Source: Ruminococcus sp. (GTDB lineage Bacteria > Bacillota > Clostridia > Oscillospirales > Ruminococcaceae). Taken from it: DNA of 45,391 bases. The position numbers and the translations under genes are program-made. The notes under the pieces are model-generated. The model saw nothing but the letters and a program-made list of their open reading frames with translations, was not told the DNA's origin and searched no databases. Positions 1 to 5,970 of this stretch are shown here, one piece after another. The stretch's first letter is position 1, and each line of letters begins with the position of its first letter. The DNA lies in assembly GCA_017463375.1 (NCBI GenBank), contig JAFTPG010000029.1:1-45391 (forward strand). Direction: 5' to 3'.

Positions 1-1
1 G

Positions 2-37
2 GCGTTGGCGGTTTCGGTTGTGGAAGGCGGTGAATAA
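2..37 (+). CDS. C-terminal end of a phage gene (partial)
   Basis: An open frame enters from the left edge and ends with the TAA at 35-37, giving the last residues ALAVSVVEGGE. It stops directly before the ATG of the next gene, and its end contains that gene's ribosome site (GGAAGGCGGTGA). Tight packing of this kind is typical of a phage late operon. Too little is visible to name the protein. Confidence 0.4.
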   Translation, partial: ALAVSVVEGGE

Positions 38-265
38 ATGAGTTCTGAAATCATTGTCGCTTTGATTTCTCTCATCGGCACACTGGGCGGCTCGCTGGGC
101 GGAATACTGGTCAGCTCGAAAATGACGAACTACCGCATCCAGCAATTGGAGAACAAGGTTGCGGAACACAACAACTTCGCCCGAAGAATGCCTGTTGTGG
201 AGGAACAGATTAAAGTGATTAACCATCGTATTGAAGATCTTGAAAGGGGTGATCATCATGCTTAA
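38..265 (+). CDS. Phage small membrane/coiled-coil protein (XhlA-like)
   Basis: This 75-residue protein has one glycine-rich hydrophobic segment (about residues 5-27, IIVALISLIGTLGG) followed by a charged heptad-like region (about 32-70, QQLENKV...VVEEQIKVINHRIEDLE). That layout is seen in small proteins encoded just before holin and endolysin genes in clostridial phages, often called XhlA/hemolysin-like. It probably sits in the membrane with its coiled coil in the cytoplasm. A GGAAGGCGGTGA ribosome site precedes the ATG. The stop overlaps the start of the holin-like gene, so the two are translationally coupled. The lysis role is inferred from position. Confidence 0.6.
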   Translation: MSSEIIVALISLIGTLGGSLGGILVSSKMTNYRIQQLENKVAEHNNFARRMPVVEEQIKVINHRIEDLERGDHHA

Positions 266-443
266 AAATCTCGCAAAGCTCATTGATGTCAAGAGCCTTG
301 TAACGCTTGTTTTAACGGCTGTTTTTGCGGCTCTGTCGCTGACAGGGAAGTTATCCGCCGAGCAGTTCCAGACCGTGTTCACGACCGTTATTGCGTTTTA
401 TTTCGGAACGCAGTATCAGAAGAATGCTAAGGAGGAGAAATGA
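258..443 (+). CDS. Phage holin-like protein
   Basis: A 61-residue protein starting MLKNLAKLIDVKSLVTLVLT. It has one clear hydrophobic helix (about residues 13-31) and a second weakly hydrophobic segment (about 41-53, VFTTVIAFYFGTQ), then a charged tail. The ATG at 258 is chosen over an upstream in-frame start because AAGGGGTG lies at the right distance before it. The start overlaps the previous stop by eight bases. Size, topology and position directly before an amidase suggest a holin that lets the endolysin reach the cell wall. Homologues of this type are usually annotated only as hypothetical, so the holin role is an inference. Confidence 0.6.
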   Translation: MLKNLAKLIDVKSLVTLVLTAVFAALSLTGKLSAEQFQTVFTTVIAFYFGTQYQKNAKEEK

Positions 444-444
444 A

Positions 445-1263
445 ATGAGTAAAATTTGTTTTATCGTAGGTCATGGCAAATCTAAGTCAGGTGGATATGA
501 TCCGGGCGCAACGTCCGGTACGGCTCAGGAATTTAAGATCGCTAAGGAGATCGCCAAGTACGCACAGCAGTACTACAATGCTACATATCAGGAGCAGGCG
601 GATCTGATTAACTACGACGGAAGTCTGTATCTCACCGACAGAATCAACAAAGTCAATGCTTCCGGATACGACTTTGTAGCTGAGATCCACCTTAACGCCG
701 GCGGCGGTACGGGCACCGAATGCTATTACAGCAGCGGAAACAACAAGGGCAATCAGTACGCAACGGCAATTACTGACAATATCGCTTCCGTTTTTGGCAT
801 CAAGAACAGAGGTGCAAAAGTCAAGCTCAACAGCTCCGGCAAGGATTATTTTGCTATCATCCGTGAGACGGATCCCACGGGGGTGCTCATTGAAACAGTA
901 TTTATTGACACTGCATCCGACCTTGACAAGGTAAATACAGCCGTAGGCCAGAAGAGATGCGGAGAAGCTATCGCTAAGGCGGTAGCAGCTGCCAGAGGTG
1001 CAGAGACCAAACCTGAGGCACTGTCCTCGCCCTCTCACACAAAGCAGGAGATTCCGGCAAAAAACTTTCGTGTTAAAATCACCTGTGATAAACTCAATAT
1101 CCGTGCGGATGCTGGCACAGATAACAAGATTGTCGGAACGGTCAGCAAAAGTGAAGTATTTACCATTGTAGAAACTAAGAAAGTCGGCTCCGTCGAATGG
1201 GGCAGACTTAAGTCCGGGGCTGGCTGGATCTCGCTGAAAGCCCCCTACAGCAAAAGAATATAA
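445..1263 (+). CDS. Phage endolysin: N-acetylmuramoyl-L-alanine amidase (Amidase_3) with SH3 domain
   Basis: This 272-residue protein would cut the amide bond between muramic acid and the stem peptide. The zinc amidase domain covers about residues 3-196: the first histidine is in VGHG (H10), followed by a DPGA motif, E29 as a likely metal ligand, EIHLNAG with H82, and a catalytic-type glutamate in LIETVFID (E150). After a short linker, residues about 212-272 resemble a bacterial SH3 wall-binding domain (KITCDKLNIRADAG...GWISL). The ATG at 445 is preferred to an upstream in-frame start because AAGGAGGAG precedes it and the holin-like gene stops two bases earlier. There is no signal peptide, so release probably depends on a holin. 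Confidence 0.9.
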   Translation: MSKICFIVGHGKSKSGGYDPGATSGTAQEFKIAKEIAKYAQQYYNATYQEQADLINYDGSLYLTDRINKVNASGYDFVAEIHLNAGGGTGTECYYSSGNNKGNQYATAITDNIASVFGIKNRGAKVKLNSSGKDYFAIIRETDPTGVLIETVFIDTASDLDKVNTAVGQKRCGEAIAKAVAAARGAETKPEALSSPSHTKQEIPAKNFRVKITCDKLNIRADAGTDNKIVGTVSKSEVFTIVETKKVGSVEWGRLKSGAGWISLKAPYSKRI

Positions 1264-1267
1264 ATGT

Positions 1268-1303
1268 AAAAGCCGACAGGGATTATTCCTTGTCGGCTTT
1301 TTT
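1268..1303. terminator. Terminator closing the lysis cassette
   Basis: AAAAGCCGACA (1268-1278) pairs with TGTCGGCTTTT (1291-1301), and a few inner pairs extend the stem around a TTAT loop. The run of Ts on the plus strand ends transcription of the endolysin operon. The stop codon of the convergent AP2 gene (1283-1285) lies in the loop, so the same hairpin probably serves both strands. Confidence 0.85.
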
Positions 1304-1951
1304 GTATGTTACGTACCACTTGATAAAATTATCAAGATGTTTCTCCGCTTCTCTTCGAGCGGCGATGCACACGTTTATGTCTTTGCTACGTTTCAGGGTT
1401 TTGCGCTCACCTTGAAACGTTATATAGGCAACATATGTGCCTGTGCGCTCTAAGTAACACACTCCCTTAATGCCGGTTTTATTGTTGGCGTTAGGTTTGT
1501 CACTGAGCCACCTCTCGGGGTTAGTGCCTGTTTGTGCCACGGCTTCTTTATACGTTTGTACGTTCTTTCGTCCTGCGTCTGTCGCTGCACAGCCGCAAGA
1601 TTTATAATCTTTAAGCCATGCGGCAGTGACGGTTGTGGTACGTCCGCAGCGATGACATTTACAACGCCATCTTGTACCGCTGCGGTCACTGTCTACATAC
1701 TCTAAGACCTCAAGGTCGCCATATCGGTGCCCGATGAGATCAATGGAATTGCGTTGCTTTTTGTGAATAAGCTCATTGTTAAGGCATCCACAAGACTTTG
1801 TGCTGCCGGACGTAAGATTGTATGCTCTTACACTCACCTCACGTCCGCAGTCGCACCGACATATCCAGTACACGCCGTCACGAGATGTATCTCGGCGTAT
1901 AACTGTAAGGCGATTAAACGTCTTGCCTGTCAGATCCTTCAAGGGAGGCAT
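1283..1951 (-). CDS. AP2-domain protein with two zinc-ribbon-like repeats
   Basis: A 222-residue protein of a type common in phages and mobile elements. Two related N-terminal units each have the pattern 'DLTGKTFNRLTVI ... CRCDCG ... SCGC' (about residues 6-56 and 70-121, the second with CKCHRCG and SCGC). They look like cysteine knuckles. The C-terminal part (about 155-215, GIKGVCYLERTGTYVAYI...) resembles an AP2/integrase-type DNA-binding domain. No complete HNH nuclease motif is visible, so it may be a DNA-binding relative of homing endonucleases. The ATG at 1951 is preferred to a GTG three codons upstream because AGGAGG lies 8 nt before the ATG and overlaps that GTG. The native target is unknown. 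Confidence 0.6.
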   Translation of the reverse strand: MPPLKDLTGKTFNRLTVIRRDTSRDGVYWICRCDCGREVSVRAYNLTSGSTKSCGCLNNELIHKKQRNSIDLIGHRYGDLEVLEYVDSDRSGTRWRCKCHRCGRTTTVTAAWLKDYKSCGCAATDAGRKNVQTYKEAVAQTGTNPERWLSDKPNANNKTGIKGVCYLERTGTYVAYITFQGERKTLKRSKDINVCIAARREAEKHLDNFIKWYVTYKKADKE

Positions 1952-1956
1952 TGTTG

Positions 1957-2055
1957 TCACCTCCTATCTTGATCACACCCTCGTGTGTCAACTTGTAGTA
2001 CAATATGCGTATTTAAAAAGGCTTTAAGATCCGTTCCTTGTGTGTAAAACCTCAT
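1957..2055 (-). CDS. Possible 32-residue small ORF before the AP2 gene
   Basis: A short frame begins MRFYTQGTDLKAFLNT and ends at a TGA that overlaps the AGGAGG ribosome site of the AP2 gene, as in translational coupling. The same frame stays open upstream to about 2115 but has no ATG there. It could be a leader peptide, the remnant of a longer gene, or chance. Ribosome-site support is weak. Confidence 0.22.
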   Translation of the reverse strand: MRFYTQGTDLKAFLNTHIVLQVDTRGCDQDRR

Positions 2056-2105
2056 ATTCTTCTCAATTTCTCCCCGTATTGCCGATAGGTCAGCGCTTTT
2101 ATGTT

Positions 2106-2135
2106 CTTTCTGCCGGGATTAACCGCCCGGCTCGG
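2106..2135 (-). repeat. 30-bp hairpin repeat, copy 1
   Basis: A 30-bp sequence identical to 3215-3244. It contains GCCGGG and CCCGGC arms that fold into a small hairpin. It lies directly after the stop of the 125-residue gene. Copy 2 occupies the same place after the 120-residue gene, so the repeat is part of a duplicated cassette. There is no T-run, so it is not an ordinary terminator. Confidence 0.75.
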
Positions 2136-2142
2136 TATTTAC

Positions 2143-2520
2143 TTAAAGCTTAACGATTGCGATAACGTCAGCTCCATAGCCATTGCTTCCGAGGATTACT
2201 TCGTTTTCGTCTGCGCCGTATTCCTGATTTTTATCAGCTATTAAAAGGACCGTCTGAGTCTCACGACCGTAAAAATCACGAGCGTCTGTGTATCTACGGA
2301 AGATTTCCTCATCAGATATGTACTCGTTCACTCCGAGGGCGCAAGTACCGCTGAGCGACTCGTCTGTGGGCTCGTCTCTTTCCCACCAGTAAGAGCAATC
2401 AAGATACCCTCTTTCAAGCTTTTCAAGGTCACTTTCGTGGGCTCCTCTGAGCCCATAGTAGTTGTAGTTTCCGCTTTCGATTGCCTCTCTGAGTTCTTCG
2501 AGTGTTGTGATGGTTGTCAT
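2143..2520 (-). CDS. Unknown acidic prophage protein (125 aa)
   Basis: I do not recognise this protein. It is acidic, has no membrane segment or signal peptide, and begins MTTITTLEELREAIESG. It ends with a likely beta-rich stretch (TVLLIADKNQEYGADENEV...DVIAIVKL). It is the first gene behind promoter/operator copy 1, with a short leader and a TCCT (AGGA) ribosome site. It lies in the leftward module between the lysis genes and the prophage boundary, where phages often carry lysogenic-conversion or anti-phage genes. Its leader resembles that of the 120-residue gene, although the proteins themselves do not look alike. Confidence 0.55.
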   Translation of the reverse strand: MTTITTLEELREAIESGNYNYYGLRGAHESDLEKLERGYLDCSYWWERDEPTDESLSGTCALGVNEYISDEEIFRRYTDARDFYGRETQTVLLIADKNQEYGADENEVILGSNGYGADVIAIVKL

Positions 2521-2563
2521 AATTTTGTCCTACTTAGTATTCTGGGCTTTGTCTCCCTTTCCT

Positions 2564-2696
2564 TGATTATATTATACACCCAGTTGGATTAAAAGTCAAG
2601 AGGTTTTAGGAAAAATATACCCAGTTGGTTTACTTTTGTATGATTGCACAAAAACAAGTACCGTAGATTGTGCAATAAAAACAAAATCACGGAGCT
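2564..2696 (-). repeat. 133-bp direct repeat, copy 1 (promoter/operator block)
   Basis: This block matches 3668-3800 at all but three positions by my reading. From right to left it holds a half-arm AATCACGGAGC, an inverted repeat ATTGCACAA/TTGTGCAAT (2643-2651 and 2668-2676), two ACCCAGTTGG boxes, and a sigma-A promoter for the gene on the left. Its right end coincides with the last base of the regulator's TGA stop. Confidence 0.9.
2571..2628 (-). promoter_or_regulatory. Sigma-A promoter with two operator boxes, copy 1
   Basis: On the minus strand TTGACT (2594-2599) and TATAAT (2571-2576) are separated by 17 bp. One CCAACTGGGT box lies inside the spacer (2578-2587). A second lies upstream of the -35 (2619-2628), exactly 41 bp away, which is close to four helical turns. 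A protein bound to the spacer box would block RNA polymerase. The likely regulator is the HTH protein encoded next to it (inference). Confidence 0.8.
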
Positions 2697-3205
2697 CAGG
2701 CGATATCTTCTGGATGGCATTGCAGTGCATCCGCTAATTTCTTCACCGTTTTGTATGAGCTATTGGAAATATCTCTTTCCATGCGCTCGAATCTAGCAAT
2801 AAGTTGAGCGTGAACCCCACTCAATTCGGAAAGTTTCGCCAAAGTATATCCAGCTGCTTTTCTCCGTGCTTCGAGACGGGTACTTGCACGGGAGTTAATA
2901 ACAGCAAGCTCCTCTTTGCAAGCGTTAACGATGCATTCCGGCGAAGCGCAATTGGACAACATCTTCCGGCAGTTAATGACGGTACAGGGCAATTCGCCCT
3001 TATTGCCAAATACTATCTGCATCGCAAAGCCTACATGCAGATAGACATGCACCGAGAAATCTGCAATCTTGATGATGGCTTCCGGCTGTCTAGTACTGAT
3101 CAGCCCTAAAACAACATCACCATCAAGACTATAAAAATAGTCTGAGGGATTGTGACTTATTTGACCACAGCTAAATTTAAAGTTGTTAAAAGTTTCTATA
3201 TTCAT
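2696..3205 (-). CDS. Prophage regulator with C-terminal XRE-type HTH
   Basis: A 169-residue protein. Residues about 110-165 (EARRKAAGYTLAKLSELSGV...) form a Cro/CI-type helix-turn-helix: a first helix, the TLAKLSELSGV turn helix, a recognition helix, and a closing KTVKKLADALQ helix. The first 100 residues are an unrecognised, partly beta domain with several cysteines. An HTH at the C-terminus is unusual, because phage repressors normally carry it at the N-terminus. AGAAAGGA precedes the ATG. The gene follows the 120-residue gene in the transcript from promoter copy 2, so it may repress its own promoter as well as copy 1. This control loop is inferred from layout. Confidence 0.7.
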   Translation of the reverse strand: MNIETFNNFKFSCGQISHNPSDYFYSLDGDVVLGLISTRQPEAIIKIADFSVHVYLHVGFAMQIVFGNKGELPCTVINCRKMLSNCASPECIVNACKEELAVINSRASTRLEARRKAAGYTLAKLSELSGVHAQLIARFERMERDISNSSYKTVKKLADALQCHPEDIA

Positions 3206-3214
3206 GATATTTTC

Positions 3215-3244
3215 CTTTCTGCCGGGATTAACCGCCCGGCTCGG
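3215..3244 (-). repeat. 30-bp hairpin repeat, copy 2
   Basis: Identical to 2106-2135. It lies between the stop of the 120-residue gene and the ribosome site of the HTH regulator. The GCCGGG/CCCGGC arms form a small hairpin, and the AGAAAG at its 3' edge is part of the regulator's ribosome site. It may tune translation or mRNA stability (inference). Confidence 0.75.
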
Positions 3245-3255
3245 CTGATTGTTGA

Positions 3256-3618
3256 TTAAAATGCGTATGTTGCCTTAAACTGATTGATTGCGTAGTCGAT
3301 TTCGGACTGCATATTGCCCTGTCTGTCAGTAATGGTTACTTCGTCATTATTTCTGTCAATATAACCGAGTGTACGTCTCTTGTAATCGTTGATGTAGATT
3401 CTTCTGATCTCGCCCTTTTCCCAAGCCTTAAATGTGAGATAACAGCTATCATCGTATGTTTCAGCCACCTTAGCAACCTGTGCAACCTTCTCAAAAACTT
3501 TCTTTGCCATGTTCTTCACCTCGCTCCATGCCTGACGGAGGGCAACTGATAACTTAGCAATGTGGTCTCCTGTAAGTGTTCTGTAGATTCCCCAAGCTCT
3601 TTTCATGACGTTCATCAT
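3256..3618 (-). CDS. Unknown prophage protein (120 aa)
   Basis: The N-terminus (MKRAWGIYRTLTGDHIAKLSVALRQAW, read in parts) is a basic amphipathic helix of a type I have seen at the start of several plasmid and phage proteins of Firmicutes. The C-terminal two thirds (YLTFKAWEKGEIRRIYIND...GYIDRNN) look like a small mixed alpha/beta domain. No catalytic motif, signal peptide or membrane helix is visible. The ATG at 3616-3618 follows GGAGGACAAAATT. It is the first gene behind promoter copy 2, followed by the hairpin repeat and the HTH regulator, with which it probably shares a transcript. Function unknown. Confidence 0.55.
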   Translation of the reverse strand: MMNVMKRAWGIYRTLTGDHIAKLSVALRQAWSEVKNMAKKVFEKVAQVAKVAETYDDSCYLTFKAWEKGEIRRIYINDYKRRTLGYIDRNNDEVTITDRQGNMQSEIDYAINQFKATYAF

Positions 3619-3667
3619 AATTTTGTCCTCCGTAAGTTTATTTTTTTCGGGCTCTTGTCTTACCCTG

Positions 3668-3800
3668 TGATTATATTATACACCCAGTTGGATTAAAAGT
3701 CAAGAGATTTTAGGGAAAATATACCCAGTTGGTTTACTTTTGTATGATTGCACAAAAACAAGCACCGTAGATTGTGCAATAAAAACAAAATCACGGAGCT
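3668..3800 (-). repeat. 133-bp direct repeat, copy 2 (promoter/operator block)
   Basis: The second copy lies 1104 bp from copy 1 with three base differences. It carries the same promoter, paired operator boxes and inverted repeat (3747-3755 and 3772-3780). Here the terminal half-arm AATCACGGAGC is completed by its complement at 3818-3828 into a full hairpin. Copy 1 lacks this complement, so copy 2 looks like the parental arrangement. Confidence 0.9.
3675..3732 (-). promoter_or_regulatory. Sigma-A promoter with two operator boxes, copy 2
   Basis: TTGACT (3698-3703) and TATAAT (3675-3680) are 17 bp apart on the minus strand. CCAACTGGGT boxes sit at 3682-3691 and 3723-3732, again 41 bp apart. 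It drives the 120-residue gene and probably the HTH regulator, which would give autoregulation if that protein binds these boxes. Confidence 0.8.
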
Positions 3801-3828
3801 TTGGGGAGACCGTCTGTGCTCCGTGATT
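3789..3828 (-). terminator. Leftward terminator at the edge of the prophage module
   Basis: AATCACGGAGC (3789-3799) pairs over 11 bp with GCTCCGTGATT (3818-3828). On the minus strand the stem is followed by TTGTTTTT. It would stop read-through from the tRNA genes into the prophage module. Confidence 0.7.
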
Positions 3829-3844
3829 AATACTAAATGTAGAT

Positions 3845-3881
3845 TTTTTTGTATTTTGCGTGTCACTTTTTTGCATTTTGC
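3845..3881. repeat. Paired 15-bp direct repeats near the prophage boundary
   Basis: TTTTTTGTATTTTGC (3845-3859) and TTTTTTGCATTTTGC (3867-3881) differ at one base and are 22 bp apart. The stretch 3829-3965 carries no gene. It lies between the prophage module and the tRNA genes, where an attachment site would be expected. The repeats could be integrase arm sites, but the other prophage end is outside the window, so this is only a suggestion. Confidence 0.35.
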
Positions 3882-3965
3882 ATGACAAGCTACAGTTGGG
3901 GTTGTGCAGGGTGCTATATAGCGGAAAGAAAAAACGGTACAAGTGTCGTAGTAGGTGTCGCATAA

Positions 3966-4005
3966 CAAAAAAATACGTTGCTCCTCGATTGAGAAACAAC
4001 GTATT
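3966..4005 (-). terminator. Terminator of tRNA-Ala
   Basis: AATACGTTG (3972-3980) pairs with CAACGTATT (3997-4005). On the minus strand the stem is followed by a run of seven Ts. It lies a few bases downstream of the tRNA-Ala 3' end. Confidence 0.85.
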
Positions 4006-4018
4006 ATAGGGATATTCT

Positions 4019-4094
4019 TGGTGGAACATAGGGGACTTGAACCCCTGACCCCCACACTGCCAGTGTGGTGCGCTCCCAACTGCGCTAATGCCCC
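4019..4094 (-). tRNA. tRNA-Ala (anticodon GGC)
   Basis: The minus strand folds as a full cloverleaf of 76 nt with an encoded CCA. The acceptor arm GGGGCAT/ATGTTCC includes the G3-U70 pair that marks alanine tRNAs. The D arm is GCGC/GCGC. The anticodon stem is CCACA/TGTGG around loop CTGGCAG, giving anticodon GGC. The T arm contains GGTTCAAGTCC. Discriminator base is A. Confidence 0.95.
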
Positions 4095-4104
4095 GGAAGG
4101 ATAT

Positions 4105-4131
4105 AAAAATCGGGAGAAGAAACTCTCCCGA
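4105..4131 (-). terminator. Terminator between tRNA-Ser and tRNA-Ala
   Basis: TCGGGAGA (4110-4117) pairs with TCTCCCGA (4124-4131) around a 6-nt loop, followed on the minus strand by TTTTTATA. It follows tRNA-Ser immediately. tRNA-Ala must therefore be made by read-through, because I see no promoter between the two genes. Confidence 0.8.
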
Positions 4132-4139
4132 AAAGACGT

Positions 4140-4230
4140 TGGCGGAGATGGTGGGATTCGAACCCACGGAGCGTTTTACCGCTCAAACGATTTCGAGTCG
4201 TTCTCGTTATGACCACTTCGATACATCTCC
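4140..4230 (-). tRNA. tRNA-Ser (anticodon CGA)
   Basis: A 91-nt class II tRNA on the minus strand with encoded CCA. The acceptor arm is GGAGATG/CATCTCC with discriminator G. The anticodon stem AACGA/TCGTT encloses CTCGAAA, giving CGA, which reads UCG. The long variable arm GAGCG...CGCTC is typical of serine tRNAs. The T arm contains GGTTCGAATCC. Confidence 0.95.
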
Positions 4231-4249
4231 GTATGTATGATACCAGAAT

Positions 4250-4278
4250 ATTATATCACAGATTTGTCAGGAAATCAA
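4250..4278 (-). promoter_or_regulatory. Promoter of the tRNA-Ser/tRNA-Ala unit
   Basis: TTGATT (4273-4278) and TATAAT (4250-4255) are 17 bp apart on the minus strand, with a TG dinucleotide just before the -10. It lies about 20 nt upstream of the tRNA-Ser 5' end. Confidence 0.75.
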
Positions 4279-4343
4279 GAGTCGGAGAAAAATAAAAAAT
4301 ATATAACCATTTCATCGTCTGACAAGAAAGTTCATTTTTCCTA

Positions 4344-4372
4344 TTGACTAAAATCGGGAATAATATTATAAT
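4344..4372 (+). promoter_or_regulatory. Promoter of glgA
   Basis: TTGACT (4344-4349) and TATAAT (4367-4372) have a 17-bp spacer. The leader of about 85 nt contains a small dyad (TGCATA/TATGCA near 4388-4407) and outer GAACGA/TCGTTC arms; whether it is regulatory is unknown. Confidence 0.8.
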
Positions 4373-4462
4373 AATAATAGAACGATTGCATAAAACCGAC
4401 TATGCAAAACCGGTGGAAACAGCATAAAACACGGTCGTTCATATAATCAAGGAGTTGACAGT

Positions 4463-5917
4463 ATGAAAAACATTTTATTTGCAGCTTCGGAGTGTGTTCC
4501 GTTTATCAAAACAGGAGGACTCGCTGATGTTTGCGGAGCGCTTCCGCAGTATCTTGACAAGAATGAATTTGATGTAAGGGTTATAATGCCCTATTATACA
4601 TGTATTCCCGAGAAGTACCGCAGTCAGTTCAGATATGTCTGCCATTTCTACATGGACTACGGAATGAGAACCGTAAACGTTCATGTCGGAATCATGGAGT
4701 ACGAATACAACGGAATCAAATTCTATTTCGTTGACAACGACTATTATTTCAAGTGCGATAAGCCTTATTCCTCGGACGGAAAGTGGGATATCGAGAGATT
4801 TACCTTCTTCTCAAAGGCAGTTCTTGCGATGATGCCCGTAATCGGGTTCAGACCCGATATCATTCACTGTCATGACTGGCAGTCGGCGCTCATACCGGTA
4901 TTCCTGCGCTCCACCTTTGCGACAAGCGACTTCTACCGCTCGACAAAGACTATCATGACCATTCACAATCTCAAATTCCAGGGCGTGTGGGATATTGATA
5001 CTTTCAAGTTCAATACAGCTCTGCCGGACTATATGTTCACTCCCGACAAGCTCGAGTTCAAGAAGGACGCAAGCATGCTCAAGGGCGGACTCGTTTATGC
5101 CGACTATATCACAACAGTAAGCGATACCTATGCTGAGGAAATCAAATACCCGTTCTACGGCGAGGGGCTTGACGGACTGCTCCGTGCACGCTCAGGCTCG
5201 CTGAGAGGTATCGTGAACGGAATCGACTATAACGTGTTCAATCCCGAGACAGACGAGATTATCTTTGAGAAATTCAATTCATCAAACTTCAAAAAGAACA
5301 AGCTTGCCAATAAGACAAAGCTCCAGGCTGAGCTTGGACTGCCTGTGGACGAGAATAAGTACATGATAGCTATCATCTCCCGTCTGACCGACCAGAAAGG
5401 TCTTGACCTCGTAAATCATGTAATGGAGCAGATTACAGATGAAAATACTCAGTTCGTGGTTATCGGAACAGGCGACCCGAGATATGAGAATATGTTCAGG
5501 CATTATCAGTGGAAGTATCCCGAGAGAGTTTCGGCAAATATTCTCTACTCCGACGCTCTTGCACACAAGCTTTATGCGGCTGCCGACGCAATGCTCATGC
5601 CGTCGCTGTTCGAGCCCTGCGGACTTACCCAGCTGATCTCACTCAGATACGGAACAGTTCCGATCGTGCGTGAAACTGGCGGTCTTAAAGATACGGTCGA
5701 GCCTTACAATGAGTTCGAGGGAACAGGAACAGGCTTCTCGTTCTCGAACTACAATGCCGACGAGATGCTCAGCACTATCAATTACTCAAAGAAGGTCTAC
5801 TTCGAGAACCGTGACGCTTGGGACGATATGGTCAAGAGAGGCATGGAAAAGGACTTCTCATGGAACAATTCCGCTAAGCAGTACGAGGGAATGTACAGCT
5901 GGCTTATCGGCAGATAA
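4463..5917 (+). CDS. glgA: Glycogen synthase (ADP-glucose), GT5
   Basis: This 484-residue enzyme adds glucose from ADP-glucose to the non-reducing end of glycogen in the cytoplasm. It has the GT5 N-terminal domain with KTGGLADV (K16), the residue region that binds the ADP-glucose phosphate. The C-terminal GT-B domain begins near residue 290 (MIAIISRLTDQKGLDL) and carries the donor-site motif SLFEPCGLTQ with its conserved glutamate. Length fits the bacterial family. The start follows AAGGAG at a good distance and has its own promoter. No glgB, glgC, glgD or glgP is visible nearby, so the rest of the pathway must be elsewhere. Confidence 0.96.
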   Translation: MKNILFAASECVPFIKTGGLADVCGALPQYLDKNEFDVRVIMPYYTCIPEKYRSQFRYVCHFYMDYGMRTVNVHVGIMEYEYNGIKFYFVDNDYYFKCDKPYSSDGKWDIERFTFFSKAVLAMMPVIGFRPDIIHCHDWQSALIPVFLRSTFATSDFYRSTKTIMTIHNLKFQGVWDIDTFKFNTALPDYMFTPDKLEFKKDASMLKGGLVYADYITTVSDTYAEEIKYPFYGEGLDGLLRARSGSLRGIVNGIDYNVFNPETDEIIFEKFNSSNFKKNKLANKTKLQAELGLPVDENKYMIAIISRLTDQKGLDLVNHVMEQITDENTQFVVIGTGDPRYENMFRHYQWKYPERVSANILYSDALAHKLYAAADAMLMPSLFEPCGLTQLISLRYGTVPIVRETGGLKDTVEPYNEFEGTGTGFSFSNYNADEMLSTINYSKKVYFENRDAWDDMVKRGMEKDFSWNNSAKQYEGMYSWLIGR

Positions 5918-5970
5918 TGTATAAAAGCTCCCGTTAAAGGCATAATAATTCTAAAACGGAGGTTATGTCA

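Noticed and set aside
2643..2676. Inverted repeat ATTGCACAA/TTGTGCAAT as a terminator
   Set aside because: No T-run follows on either strand; it is more likely a protein-binding dyad or incidental.
3693..4167. Leftward open frames over the tRNA genes
   Set aside because: They overlap two well-folded tRNAs and their terminators, so coding is not credible.
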